DNA from: Fennellomyces sp. T-0311
Taxonomy: Eukaryota > Mucoromycota > Mucoromycetes > Mucorales > Lichtheimiaceae
Reading direction: 5' to 3'
Assembly (NCBI GenBank): GCA_025266875.1
Contig: JALLLT010000002.1
Span: 310,001-374,000 of the forward strand
Length of the DNA: 64,000 bases
This document shows positions 11,930 to 22,425 of this stretch, piece after piece. A model generated the notes under the pieces. It saw only the letters and a program-made list of their open reading frames with translations. It had not been told where the DNA came from and did no database searches. The translations under genes and the position numbers were made by a program. Positions within the stretch are counted from its first letter, which is position 1, and every line of letters starts with the position of its first letter.

Positions 11930-13612
11930 ATGCATTACTTTAACTTTTTCGAGCACTTTGACCCCTGCAACCTTGATGTTCTGATTCTTACAGCTCTAGA
12001 AGAGGAGGACGACAATGACGAGCATCCTGCTCGATCAACGGTCGACAAAGCATCACAGCGTGGCGGTCAATACCCGGGCCGAAAAATTGTGATGTGCGTG
12101 ACTTTTGGATTACTCCTTACAAGCTGTTTTATTAGACGAAACTATGAGTATCTGCGTTACAGTGAATTATCGGATATGGGCTAAGGTACTCACTTCTTGT
12201 GGGAGTAGAAGAGTTTTCTAAGAGGTGCAAAGTACAAGGATTTTGGGGAGGGATGGTCTATTTATTGCTACTGCGGGTGGTACAAGGGTTTTGTGTATCT
12301 GGCTCGTACAAGAACTAGTGGAGTCACGCATTGTTCAGAAATTTCAAAGTACTTCAATTGTACCCCGAGCGGCAACTCAAGTTAACGACAACCTGATGAG
12401 AGATTATTTTGGCGATCATCCTGTATACGATTCTGATATATTCCGTCGCCGATTCCGAATGAGTGAAGACCCCTTTTTGCGGGTAATGAATGCTGTCGTC
12501 GAAAAGAATGATTACTTTCGTAGGAGGCGTGATGCAGCAGGCAAGCTCGGCCATTCTCCACACCAAAAAAATAACGGCAGCTTTGCGACAACTAGCATAT
12601 GGCATCAGTGCGGATGCGCTCGACGAATATCTTCGTATTGGAGGAAGTACTGCGTTGGAGTGCTTGCAGCGATTCTGTAAGGCTGTTATTGCTGCTTTCG
12701 AGGAAGAATGTCTTTTGCAGACGAACATCGACGGATTTTGAACAAGTGCTTGCCGTGGGCAAACTTCGTAGATTTCCTGGGATGATCGGCTCGCTGGACT
12801 GTATGCATTGGAGCGGAAAAACTGTCCAGTTGCATGGGCTGGTCAGTACAAAGGCAAAGAGAAGAAACCAACCGTTATCCTCAAAGCCGTTACTTCCTAC
12901 GACCTTTGGATCTGGCACGTAATGTTCGGCCCTTCAAGGATCATTGAATGACATCAATGCTCTACGCCGATCCCATTTCTCAAGTCAGCTGGCTGAGGGA
13001 CAGGTACCGCCGATGAACTTCCGTGTTGGCCACTAATGAGTACGACATGGGCTATTATCTTGTGGGTGGTATATACCCAAACCGGGCAGTATTTGTCCAA
13101 CGTATTCCGGTCCCACAAGACAATAAAAACTTGGTGGGTTTGGGGGCGTCTTTTATTTTTTAATTGATTACTTTACAACCATACAGACCTTTGCGAAAGC
13201 GCACGAAGCTGCACACAGCGATGTCGAGTGTGGATTTGTTGTATTGTAGTCTTGGTTTGGAGCCAGCGCACAATCAGGTAAGTTTTGGCGTATTTCTGAC
13301 TTCTCGGATATCTTGACGGCATGTATTATCATGCATAACATGATTATCGGAAGTGAACAGGATGAAGATCTTTTTTGGGAAGGTGACGAAATGAGGCCTG
13401 AACCTCTGGTGATACATCGTGAACCTGCCTCCCTTCGTGAGTTCCTTCAAAAGTACAATCATTTCTACGATACGCAGTTGCACGCGCAGTTGAAACGGGA
13501 CTTGATCAAGCACGTATGGTCTCTGAAGGAGAGAAGAAAAAGAGGTCTCGTTAAAATGGGGAGGGTCAAATGCCGTTTTTTTTACTTGTTTATTGTTTTT
13601 TATGTCATTTAA
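11930..13612 (+). pseudogene. Harbinger transposase, frameshifted
   Basis: Fragments in several frames add up in order to a PIF/Harbinger nuclease: VNDNLMRDYFGDHPVYDSDI, FRRRFRMSEDPFLRVMNAV, ITAALRQLAYGISADALDEY, PGMIGSLDCMHW, then the continuation encoding an AVTSYDLWIWH-like stretch in another frame, NDINALRRSHF, a MGYYLVGG piece, and finally ACIIMHNMIIGSEQDEDLF and EFLQKYNHFYDTQLHAQLK. Reading frames break near 12570, 12740 and 12860 and again before 13300, so no intact enzyme can be made. The first DDE aspartate (SLDCMHW) is still recognisable. It was presumably a cut-and-paste enzyme with the partner gene downstream. Confidence 0.85.
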
Positions 13613-13797
13613 TATACAAATGAGAAAATAAGTTAAAAAAGCCTGTTGCGACAACATTCTCCTTGTTCTTCCTCTTCCTCTTCATCCGTCATTCCTTCTC
13701 CATCTTTACCCAATCTATCGGCAGTACTTCGCCTCAACACCTCAAGAAACCGTTGAGACACCTCATTCATCGTCGAAGTATCTCCAGATAAAATGGC

Positions 13798-14111
13798 TCA
13801 AATAGTTGCCGCCTCTATGGCAACGCACTTTCGTGTCAAAGCCTTGGTACGCTTGCGCTCCTGATCGATCAACTTCTCTTCAGAGCGGCGCTTTGTCCCC
13901 AAGCCACTGTTTCCCTGTTTGCGGCCAATGCCTCGCTCTTTGGAGGCGTCATCGATGGGACATTTGCTGTACTCGGAAGAGCCAGCAAGTCTATGCTCAC
14001 GCACTCTGGTTGCCTTGTCCGCTTTGGCTGCTCTTTTAAAATTTTCCAACAATGTTCGAACTTGAAGATGGATTTATGGGTGACGTTTGAATAATTCTTC
14101 TGCATCGTCAA
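13798..14111 (-). pseudogene. Harbinger second ORF (SANT/trihelix-like DNA-binding partner), broken
   Basis: The 5' part reads NVTHKSIFKFEHCWKILKEQ, which resembles the FKFxHCWxIL signature of the DNA-binding partner protein in plant and fungal PIF/Harbinger elements. The expected continuation (DDASKERGIGRKQ, then a Lys/Arg-rich helix) lies in another frame, so at least one frameshift separates the two halves. The position, convergent with the transposase remnant, agrees with this call. No upstream ATG was fixed. Confidence 0.6.
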
Positions 14112-14227
14112 TATGTATGAAGTATGAATACTGAACTAATGAATTCTGCAAGTAGAAGCATGATACTTACACGATCCGAAGTTACGGCGCCACTTTACTT
14201 GCATTTGTCAAACTTAGCAAGGCTGCC

Positions 14228-14759
14228 ACAAAATGATGAGACGTTTGATTGAAATGTCAGCCAGCGATTGATCAGACTGATCGTATTGCGTTCAGTTCTT
14301 TCCTTTTCTCCTTAAAGCCTTCGTGGATTCGTGCCCAAAGTGCGTACCAACAACCGGATCAACCGGTGTATCCAGCCATAAGTAACACAGCTGCTTATCC
14401 TCGGCGGTACTGAAGTTTAGATGCTCTTTTGCTGCTATGGTTATACTTTTTATATCCATCAAAGCAAAAGTTATTTAAGGTCTCTTTTAAGACGTCGTTT
14501 TTGTGCTTTAATACAACAAAAGTCCGTTACGTTAAAGCCCACTGACGGAGATAGATTCACCCACTGTATTCTGTTTCGTCTGTACTATTGACTGTAACTG
14601 TGCATTATGTATACTTTGAATTTCACAACGAACTACGTAAGGGTTCGCACACTCTTCAAAAAAAAATACACGCAGTATTGCAATGTAAGCTGTAGTACTT
14701 CTAGCGTCAAAGTTTCTAACGTAATCTCCAGGTCCATCCCTCTGCATGCGAAAGAAGAT
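14228..14759. other. Spacer between Harbinger remnant and tandem repeat
   Basis: No gene or RNA recognised. Confidence 0.4.
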
Positions 14760-15310
14760 GACCGTACACTGGTAATGCGCATAGACCTCCCTTCCCGACA
14801 ATTTTCGTCCGGTTGGATTAGGGCCAATGGACTGCTGTAAATGCTTCACCGAGCACCTCATGGTTGGTTGCGATTTCGCTCTCTTCTCTTTTACTTGTGT
14901 TTATACCAGGCCTCCCCTTCCCGGCGTTTTGCGTCCCGTTGGGGTAGTGCCGAGTGATAGCCGTGAATCTTGACATCGGCTTTGTCCGATCGAAATCCCT
15001 CACGGTGCGTAGCGGTTTTCTTCACTCTTCTCTTTTACTTGTGTTTATACCAGGCCTCCCCTTCCCGGCGTTCTGCGTCCCGTTGGGGTAGTGCCGAGTG
15101 ATAGCCGTGAATCTTGACATCGGCTTTGTCCGATCGAAATCCCTCACGGTGCGTAGCGGTTTTCTTCACTCTTCTCTTTTACTTGTGTTTATACCAGGTC
15201 TCCCCTTCCGGCGTTTTGCGTCCCGTTGGGATAGTGCCAAGTGATAGCCGTGATTCTTTGACATCGGCTTCGTCCGATCGAAATCTTTCACGGCGTGTTG
15301 CGAAACTCTA
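14760..15310. repeat. 144-bp tandem repeat, three copies plus a diverged fourth
   Basis: The marker TTACTTGTGTTTATACCAGG recurs at 14891, 15035 and 15179, so the period is exactly 144 bp. Copies one and two are almost identical; copy three (about 15175-15310) has several substitutions and small indels. A further, strongly diverged copy precedes them (about 14760-14886, CCCTTCCCGACAATTTTCGT against CCCTTCCCGGCGTTTTGCGT). The unit is pyrimidine-rich at one end and shows no convincing ORF. Confidence 0.9.
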
Positions 15311-18202
15311 ACCGGTTTACTTAGATTACATGCAAGGTTCGATCAAGTCGTGCTATAGTTGATCCGTTTCAAGGCAAGTATTGGTGATAATGTTCGGTGG
15401 CAGATGAACTCATTGAACATCACAGTGTGCTAGTCCCAAACCACTCATCCAGTGGATATCCATGGTGGTGATAACATCTTTGACAACAACTTTATTAAAT
15501 CTGTAAAACTGTTATATACTTCCTAAAGCTATGTTTTGCGTACCGTTCTTGGTACTGCTTTTTTAAATACCCATTTCTTAAATATATATTTCATGATCAT
15601 GTCGATGATAGTATGCTTCTTGTCGTCGGACCAACTTGCCACTTCTTTCATCACAATTAAAAGTATTCCAGCAGCCCAAATACACAGTCAAAAGTCTTTT
15701 ACACACCACTGGCTATACCGTAATTACCGTTGCTCACTATCACCAAAAATGCTCATCTCATAGCCCAGTATATAACCATTGAGAATCCCAACCTTTATTC
15801 TGGTCCGTATTAGCGATTCCATCTGAAGCAAAAAGCATTTTAATCTCATAAGTAACAGTATAAAATGGTATCCAAAACAAGCGTGCTCTAACTTACTATT
15901 CTAGCTTTCATTTCAAGCACCCACAAAAATTGATGTTTGTCCATAATAAAGATGTATATATGTATGTATAATCTACATTTATACATAGGGAAGCGACGTG
16001 TTGCTAGTTGCAACATTACTTTCTAGACAACATTCGATCCAATATTTCAAACTTTCGATAATACACCGCTTCAGTTCATATATCAATTTATTGTTACACT
16101 TCATTCGACTTCTTACGTCGCTATGACGGATTAAGCGCGGGTCTGTGGCGTATGTAGCACTAATGTAAAATAGCCCTGGTGTTGTACTATAAGGTTCGTT
16201 GAGTGTTCGAAACCATTTTACGATAGTTGCTGATGGAGAGAGAAGAAGATGAGAAAATGAAGCATAGGTTAGTGCAACGAACACAAAGATATGCGAGCCG
16301 GGGGCGATAGAACAGAATACAACTCCAAGAAAGATTGATATAGTCTCAATGGAATAGGGCATTGCAATGGAATGCAAGCAGAATGTGGCTGCCACGGGGA
16401 CGATCTAGAGCACGATTGACACTCATCTTTATCTTAGCGATGCTGACTCAACACCCAACTATTCCTTAATTACAAAGGCACACGTTTTTAATTATAATTG
16501 GGAAAATACCTGTTGTTTTTATTTTTTCGGAATGAGAGAGTTTGTGCGGCTTCGTTTTACCACTAGTGCCACCATGCGACGTCCACTCATTTCCTTACAG
16601 TGACTTCTTTCATTGTATTTAATAAAACCTTCTCAAAATTTCCTTCATTCCATTGACCAGGCTCAGCACAAGCGAATTCGCTAGTTGCTTACTTGAATAA
16701 AAGGATGTACGGTGCTTGGGAACTTCATTCATGTGATGCAATAATGTAGCACTCCACAGCTTGCTATAATACACTTCTGTCAGTTACAAAGAAAGAATAA
16801 ACTGTACCTGCAGATGGTGATAGAAGGATAATCGAATGTTTTGTCGACAAGTATCTACAAGTGTTTGAGGATCTATCTTACACGATTTGGTCACTCAACG
16901 GGGGATATTTTCTGTGGAAGCGGTAACGGAGTAGCACAGTCTCCATAGATGACGCCCGTCGGATAGTGTTAAAAAGTGGCTAATAAGATAACAAAAAAAA
17001 GACAAAGAGGTACTTGCTATTTACGATGTATGCTCCGGTGTTTTAGTAAGTCTGTGAAGCGCTAGATCTGCTTTTTTTTCTGATTTTTCAACAGAAGTTT
17101 GTTTACAGTGGCACAAATTATTCCAGTTTGTATTCCTGTTATCAATTAAAGTGGAACGTTTTGGATCTGTATGCCCAATCCACGTAGCACTAATCGACAA
17201 AAAATATAAACATAAAACGTCAATCATGGGAGGTCGTGTAACACAGTTAAATTTACCTTGTGCAACCAATTTCTGGGGCACTAACACATAGAATGACTGT
17301 AAGCATGGAATATTCTGTAAAAAAGTAGCGGAACGACTTATTACATTAATCTGTAAACCGCTTAAATAAAGTCATATGTTAGTCGACATTTAGGTTTTAT
17401 ATTGTCATCAAACTTAAATGAGCCATTAGATATGCACACCACATCGATATCGCAGCTAGAGAACATCGACGATATCTTTTTCACAGTGGAAAGAAAATTG
17501 ACAGATGCACGCCCTACAGTTTACAATGCCAATTGTAATTGCAGATATAAGCGTCTTGTGGTGAATTTGGGCATTTATTCGCCGCGAAAAGTATGAAAGG
17601 ATATTACTGATGTGATCATGAAAATGCTAAAAATTAGTACAGCATCCTCATTCACAGATCTTCAGTGCATGTAATCAGTTTCTCAAGAGAAGATAGCGAA
17701 AGTGGCTTTCCAACTGTTCAAGCTGAAAGGATCATCCACGAAATCAGTGATTGCCAATAACCTTGGAATCCATCTACAGATAAAGGAGACGTGGTAGCAA
17801 GGTCTACAGATCCAGAATACTTCTAAAAAGACGAAAACGGTGGCGTATGCGCCCATTATTATGTGACACAAAAGTATGTTACGTTCCCTAGAACTTTAGG
17901 GATACTGCTGGTTTTGTTAAGAAAAAGTATGAAAGCAAAAGAGTAAAGCCTGGGAAAAAGTAGGAGAGAAAAAAGTTACGAATAAACAGTACAGAGAAGC
18001 AAACGAGAGCAAGGAGGGAAGGAGGAAGATGGAGGGAAAGGGAGACAGATACAGCATGTTGCAAATTTTACTGCGTGTTTAGATTTAATTAGGGAAAACG
18101 TGCCGTCGCCATTGGAAGTTGTGTTTTGTTTGTAATGATGATGCGATATGAGGGGAATGGCAACGGCAGCACTCCTGTTTTTTGTTGTGCGTTTAGCTCT
18201 TA
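15311..18202. other. Intergenic, 2.9 kb, with gene-family relics
   Basis: AT-rich and mostly featureless. It contains the relic at 16796-16965 (separate entry), a short segment around 17252-17290 that resembles 20489-20520, and an isolated minus-strand ORF at 16395-15979 (138 codons from a non-ATG start, no recognisable motif) that I do not accept as a gene. Confidence 0.45.
16796..16965 (-). pseudogene. Relic of the 478-aa hypothetical gene family (exon 5 region)
   Basis: The plus strand from 16806 (ACCTGCAGATGGTGATAGAA) follows the functional copy at 10402 (ACCTGCGGATGGTGATGGGA) for about 160 bp with substitutions and small gaps, including GTTTGAGGATCTATC against GCTTGAGGATATCAG, TTTGGTCACTCAA against TTTGGTCGCTCAA, and TTTCCATAG-type sequence further on. 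The rest of the gene was not found around it, so this is a fragment rather than a second gene. Confidence 0.65.
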
Positions 18203-19440
18203 TTACAACAGACCACCCTCACGCAGGTTGTTCTGAATAATAATGTCGTTCACAGCCGCCATCACGAATCGGATCTGCTGGGTGTCCGTGGCGCAAGTAA
18301 AATGCGTGTAGATCTGCTTCGAGTCTGACTGGTTCAAGGAGACAAATCGATTGAGGATATAGTCGCTGGCTGCGTCGTATGTTTCTGGGCCGCTAAAGTC
18401 GGCGAAGCTTTCTGATAACGCGTGTTTGGGCAGCTTCTCTTTGAAGATGTCGATTTTGTTGAGGAAGAGAATGATGGATGTCTTAACGAACCACCGCGAG
18501 TTGCAGATCGAGTCGAATAGAGTCAATGCCTCCTGCATACGGTTCTGATGGAAAAAGAGAAGCATTTTGAGTTTACACGATGGCTAGGACACCCTAAGGA
18601 GCAACCAAACTTACCACTGTCTCGTCCTCAATCAGCACCTGGTCGTATTCGGAAATGGCAACCAAGAAAATGATCGCAGTGACATTTTCGAAGCAGTGGA
18701 TCCACTTCTTGCGCTCGGACCGCTGGCCACCAACGTCGAACATGCGGTACGTTAAATCGCCAATAACAAACGTAGTTTCGGTGATACCCGTGGTTTTTAC
18801 TCGTGAGCGAAGCACATCTTGATCTGTAGGCACGTAGTTGACGTCGCCAATGCGATCAATTGAATCAAAGTAGCTGCCGCACGGTCAGTTTCGATGCCAG
18901 CCAATCAGGTTGAAAAGGTGCCACTTACTATTTAGCTGAATCGTTCAATTGGTATTCCCGGCTGCGCTCGAAAACACTCTGCAAATGGGTATCTTTCCAC
19001 AAGGTCTTGACGGCCAAGGTGACTTCGTTGGGCAAGGATTCGCGCTCAATCTGGGAGGGCAGATCCATAATGACGGCAGCATGTTGATGATTGGCAGACT
19101 GGGCGAGTGCTACGCCCATATTGTCCATGGCCTCCAGGATGACTCGCATGGACTGGACGGTATTCGAAAAAATGATTTCCTTAAACGCCTCTCGCTCGTC
19201 ACGCGAATAGCCACCGTCGTGGATCAATTTCATCTGTTTGAGAATAGTCGACTTGCCAGATTCACCGGCACCTGATTATGAAATGTCAAACAACTGTCAG
19301 ACCAGCAGAAGCGCCATCATACCGAGAAGCAGCATTTTGACTTCGTTGCGCATGTTGAGCTTGTCACGCTTGATCTGATTCTCAATCTCCTCATTCCGTG
19401 CCTTGCCATCGTGGACTTCGTTTGATTGACAGCAGCCCAT
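18203..19440 (-). CDS. Heterotrimeric G-protein alpha subunit (canonical)
   Basis: Four exons (19440-19323, 19271-18929, 18873-18615, 18544-18203) encode 353 aa, the usual length. N-terminus MGCCQSNEV supplies Gly2 for myristoylation and Cys3/Cys4 for palmitoylation. P-loop GAGESGKS spans about 40-47; the switch-I arginine is R178 in RSRVKTTGI; switch II is [12 protein letters not shown] and TCATD bind the guanine. These are the full set for GTP binding and hydrolysis at the plasma membrane. The extreme C-terminus reads NNLREGGLL: the Cys four residues from the end, the pertussis-toxin site of many G-alphas, is Gly here. Which receptor it serves cannot be told. A second, divergent G-alpha lies at 46.3 kb. 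Confidence 0.95.
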
Positions 19441-22425
19441 ATTATCGTTCTGTAGTGTCTGCGTGAATATGAAAAGGAAAAAAGAGAGGTTAAGAATAAG
19501 ATGCCTTTGTGTGTCGATCTTTATGTTATCTGGCCATCCCCCCTTATTTTCTCCCCGATGACAACTGCTAACTGTATACAACACACATTCACCATTGTAG
19601 CCCCTTCTCCTCCCCTTTCACCCTTCTCTTCTTGCTCTCTTCTATCTACCAGGCAGCCGTGGGTGCGTGGGCCATCCATATGCACCCGTCCGCCGCGCCC
19701 GGAAAGAGAGGAAGCAGCCGTAGAAAATCACCTACCCGATCGGGGACACGGCGATGATCTCGTGTCGTGGAGGTAATGATAGCGATCCGGTTTTTGTTGC
19801 GTAGAAACGTCGTAGAGTGTGTCTTTTACCGTGCTTTCCTCTTATTAACCTTCAAGGAGGGGGTGGGGGAGTGGTGAAAGGGAGCAGAGCAACCAAAAAG
19901 GCACACACGACCTAGATATTCTTGTGTCCCCCACGCCAACAAGAGGAGTGGGCCATTGAAAACTTGACACTCTTTCGCCAAGTAGTAGCGCAATATCAAA
20001 AAGGGGCCAGTCTATATGGAAAAGGCACATTTAGGAGACCCGCGGCCACAGGGCAATACTTACAAAATATAGTGCGCTTATCCTGCCCGGCCCTCCTTTC
20101 TTTTTCTGCGCGCCCGATAGTGCGTTGTCGCCGCAATGCTCTTACTTGAAATGAATGGTATCGGCCCGCCTCGTACAGACTGTCCCTCTCTCACGACGGC
20201 ATCCATACCGCAACATGGATTTGCATCTCGCTCTTGTGCCAACTTCCTCCGCCACTTCCAACCGATTTCTGGGTACACCACCACAGTAGCCTCGATATTT
20301 CTCAACGGTGAACAGTGAGTCATTCTACTAGTTAACTCTTAAAGTCTAATGAAATAATAAACATTCTGTGCTTTGAGAGCACTTTTATCAGTATGAACTT
20401 GGGCCTGTGCGCGTTGTTCTGGCGTTCTATAAGGAGTGTACGTGACACAAAATTGTCAAATATAAGTTGCGACCTTGCAACTCGTCCGGTGCAACCAATT
20501 CTCTGGCACAGTTTCCTTTTCGGTCATTTTACTTTCAATACGGAGAGGAAACGTTGTTGATGATAAAAACAGATTTTAGCCCATATCGACTACACCATCA
20601 ATCAAAACCAACGCTGTTTTGAATTGATTTGCCAGCTATTGAATGTGGTTCTACTTACTGGCTAAACCAATATGTGTAAGAAGACTAAGCAAAGAGGATT
20701 TTTATATAGCATTGGTCGCTGCGTGTGCATGAATGCCGCTGTTCTGCTCATGAGCGAAATGGATCAAACTAAACGAAATACTGATATTGCATATACACCC
20801 GGAAATCGATGCACCTTCCTAGGGATCGGGCAACCAACAGTGTTTTATCATCATACTTACATTTCTATTCACGTATCTCGACAGCCTCTATTATAATTTC
20901 ATGGTTCGGTACGTATATAAATAAATAAAGTTAGAGAATAGCAATGAGCCATCGGACGATCAGTATACGTACTTGTTTCATCTTTTTTCACGAAGCTGCT
21001 ATCAGAAAGATACCACTGACTAGCTATGTTGGTGGATCTTTAAGAAACGAGGTTATGATGTACATAGTTAGCTTCTTAAGCCACTGATGGGCAAGTAACC
21101 TATTCATCGGATGAGAGCAGTAGGAATGAATGTGTTAACGACGACGAAAATATCATTAATGAAGAATTTGGACATGAAAATGTAGGTGACATCAATGCTT
21201 CAAAGGGCTTGTGTATTACATACTGACAGTCATATGGATGAATGGAGTAATATTTATGAAGGATGATACTGTGAAATCGCGGCTTGATGATGCCAGCCAC
21301 CCTAATAGCTATTTATTTTATCAAAAATAAATTAGACGGGAAAATACAGTATGACAAAACGTGCACAGCTTGATTATCGTATAGTATTGTATGCTAAGAT
21401 TATGGTACACCGCAAATAATTTTTTTCGAAGTGGTTACTCATAAGCTTTTTAACCACTTGAGTTACTAAAAATGGTAGTATAAGTGGTTAAAAAGCTTAT
21501 GTTTAACCGCTTTAACCACTTATAACCATCGAAATTATTCGCAGTGAGTTACCGGGGAACAACTCCAATATACGGACGAGGATCACAGTGTCATAGATGA
21601 GGGAGGAATTCATCATGAGCGATAACCGGTATTATTAGCGCTATCAAAAGGTGGCTCTGTAGTCATAATTTCATCATTTCAGTAGTACTTGATTGATGGA
21701 TATGCCATCCAGAAGCTCCTCGCAATACGAAGTATGTACCCAACTTTTGCCTATGGAAACTATGGACCAACTTTTTAAAGTCCAAATCATCGAGCATTTC
21801 TCGGAATATTTTTGAAGATGTGCTAGCACATGAGGCTGATATATCTCCCATTCGTTGTTATTTCAGCTTCGTCAGGCGTATCATCAACTACGTAAAATTT
21901 TCTTAGGACGCTGCTGCATGCGATACTTATGACATTTAGAGTCACATGTCGTAAGCGTCGTGAGTAGACATACACATACCTGTAACACTTGCAAGATAGA
22001 TTTACCCCACATACTCCTACAGTGAGCTCAGCTTAATAGGTAGGAAGTTAATTGGTTTCGGCTCAAGAAATTGCAGCTTAATAGTACAATAGATATCCGG
22101 CGCTGCATAATCTTGGAAGAAAAGCAAAGTGTACCAAGTAGCGTTTGCGGTAACATATAAAGATTATAAACTGATACAGTCTTGAAAGATTACTTCGATA
22201 AACAGACAAAAGTAGTCTATTGTGTCAATTAAGTACACTCCGAAACCTTTCTTTACAAATGAGAGTAGCGGCCCAGGATGACCAGTCATGTACCAAAACG
22301 TTATCCGCTATATATTCGTGCATTTTAGCAAGTCGTAAGATAACGGCATACATCAAAAGCACACTTCTCACGATAAAGTTGCTCACAGAGCTCGAAATAT
22401 TTATTATTCCATTATACTTAAGAGT
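19441..22425. other. Intergenic, 3 kb, upstream of the G-alpha gene
   Basis: The first 800 bp (19441-20300) are pyrimidine/purine-skewed and contain short ORFs but no recognisable protein; they probably hold the G-alpha promoter and leader. A foldback element lies at 21408-21546 (own entry). The rest is AT-rich and featureless. Confidence 0.45.
21408..21546. mobile_element. Foldback MITE-like hairpin element
   Basis: A perfect 20-bp inverted pair, CATAAGCTTTTTAACCACTT (21440-21459) and its complement (21482-21501), flanks a 22-nt spacer. The outer ends are also complementary with mismatches: CACCGCAAATAATTTTTTCG at 21408 against the inverse of the right end, CACTGCGAATAATTTCGATG, ending 21546. 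The motif AGTGGTTA or its complement appears four times. The element has no coding capacity. No clear target-site duplication is seen at these borders. Confidence 0.6.

Larger units (their letters stand above)
11665..14227. mobile_element. Decayed PIF/Harbinger DNA transposon
   Basis: Two convergent, broken genes typical of PIF/Harbinger elements lie here: the transposase (+, about 11930-13612) and the SANT/trihelix-like partner (-, about 14111-13798). Outer limits are tentative. They are set at GGCAG (11665) and its inverted match CTGCC (ending 14227); a patchy similarity continues inwards (TAGTTTGGC against TAAGTTTGAC). No 3-bp TWA target duplication is seen at these borders, so the true ends may lie elsewhere. 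Confidence 0.6.

Noticed and set aside
15979..16395. 138-codon minus-strand ORF in an intergenic region
   Set aside because: No recognisable motif, non-ATG start, no promoter or splice support; kept only as a remark in the intergenic entry.
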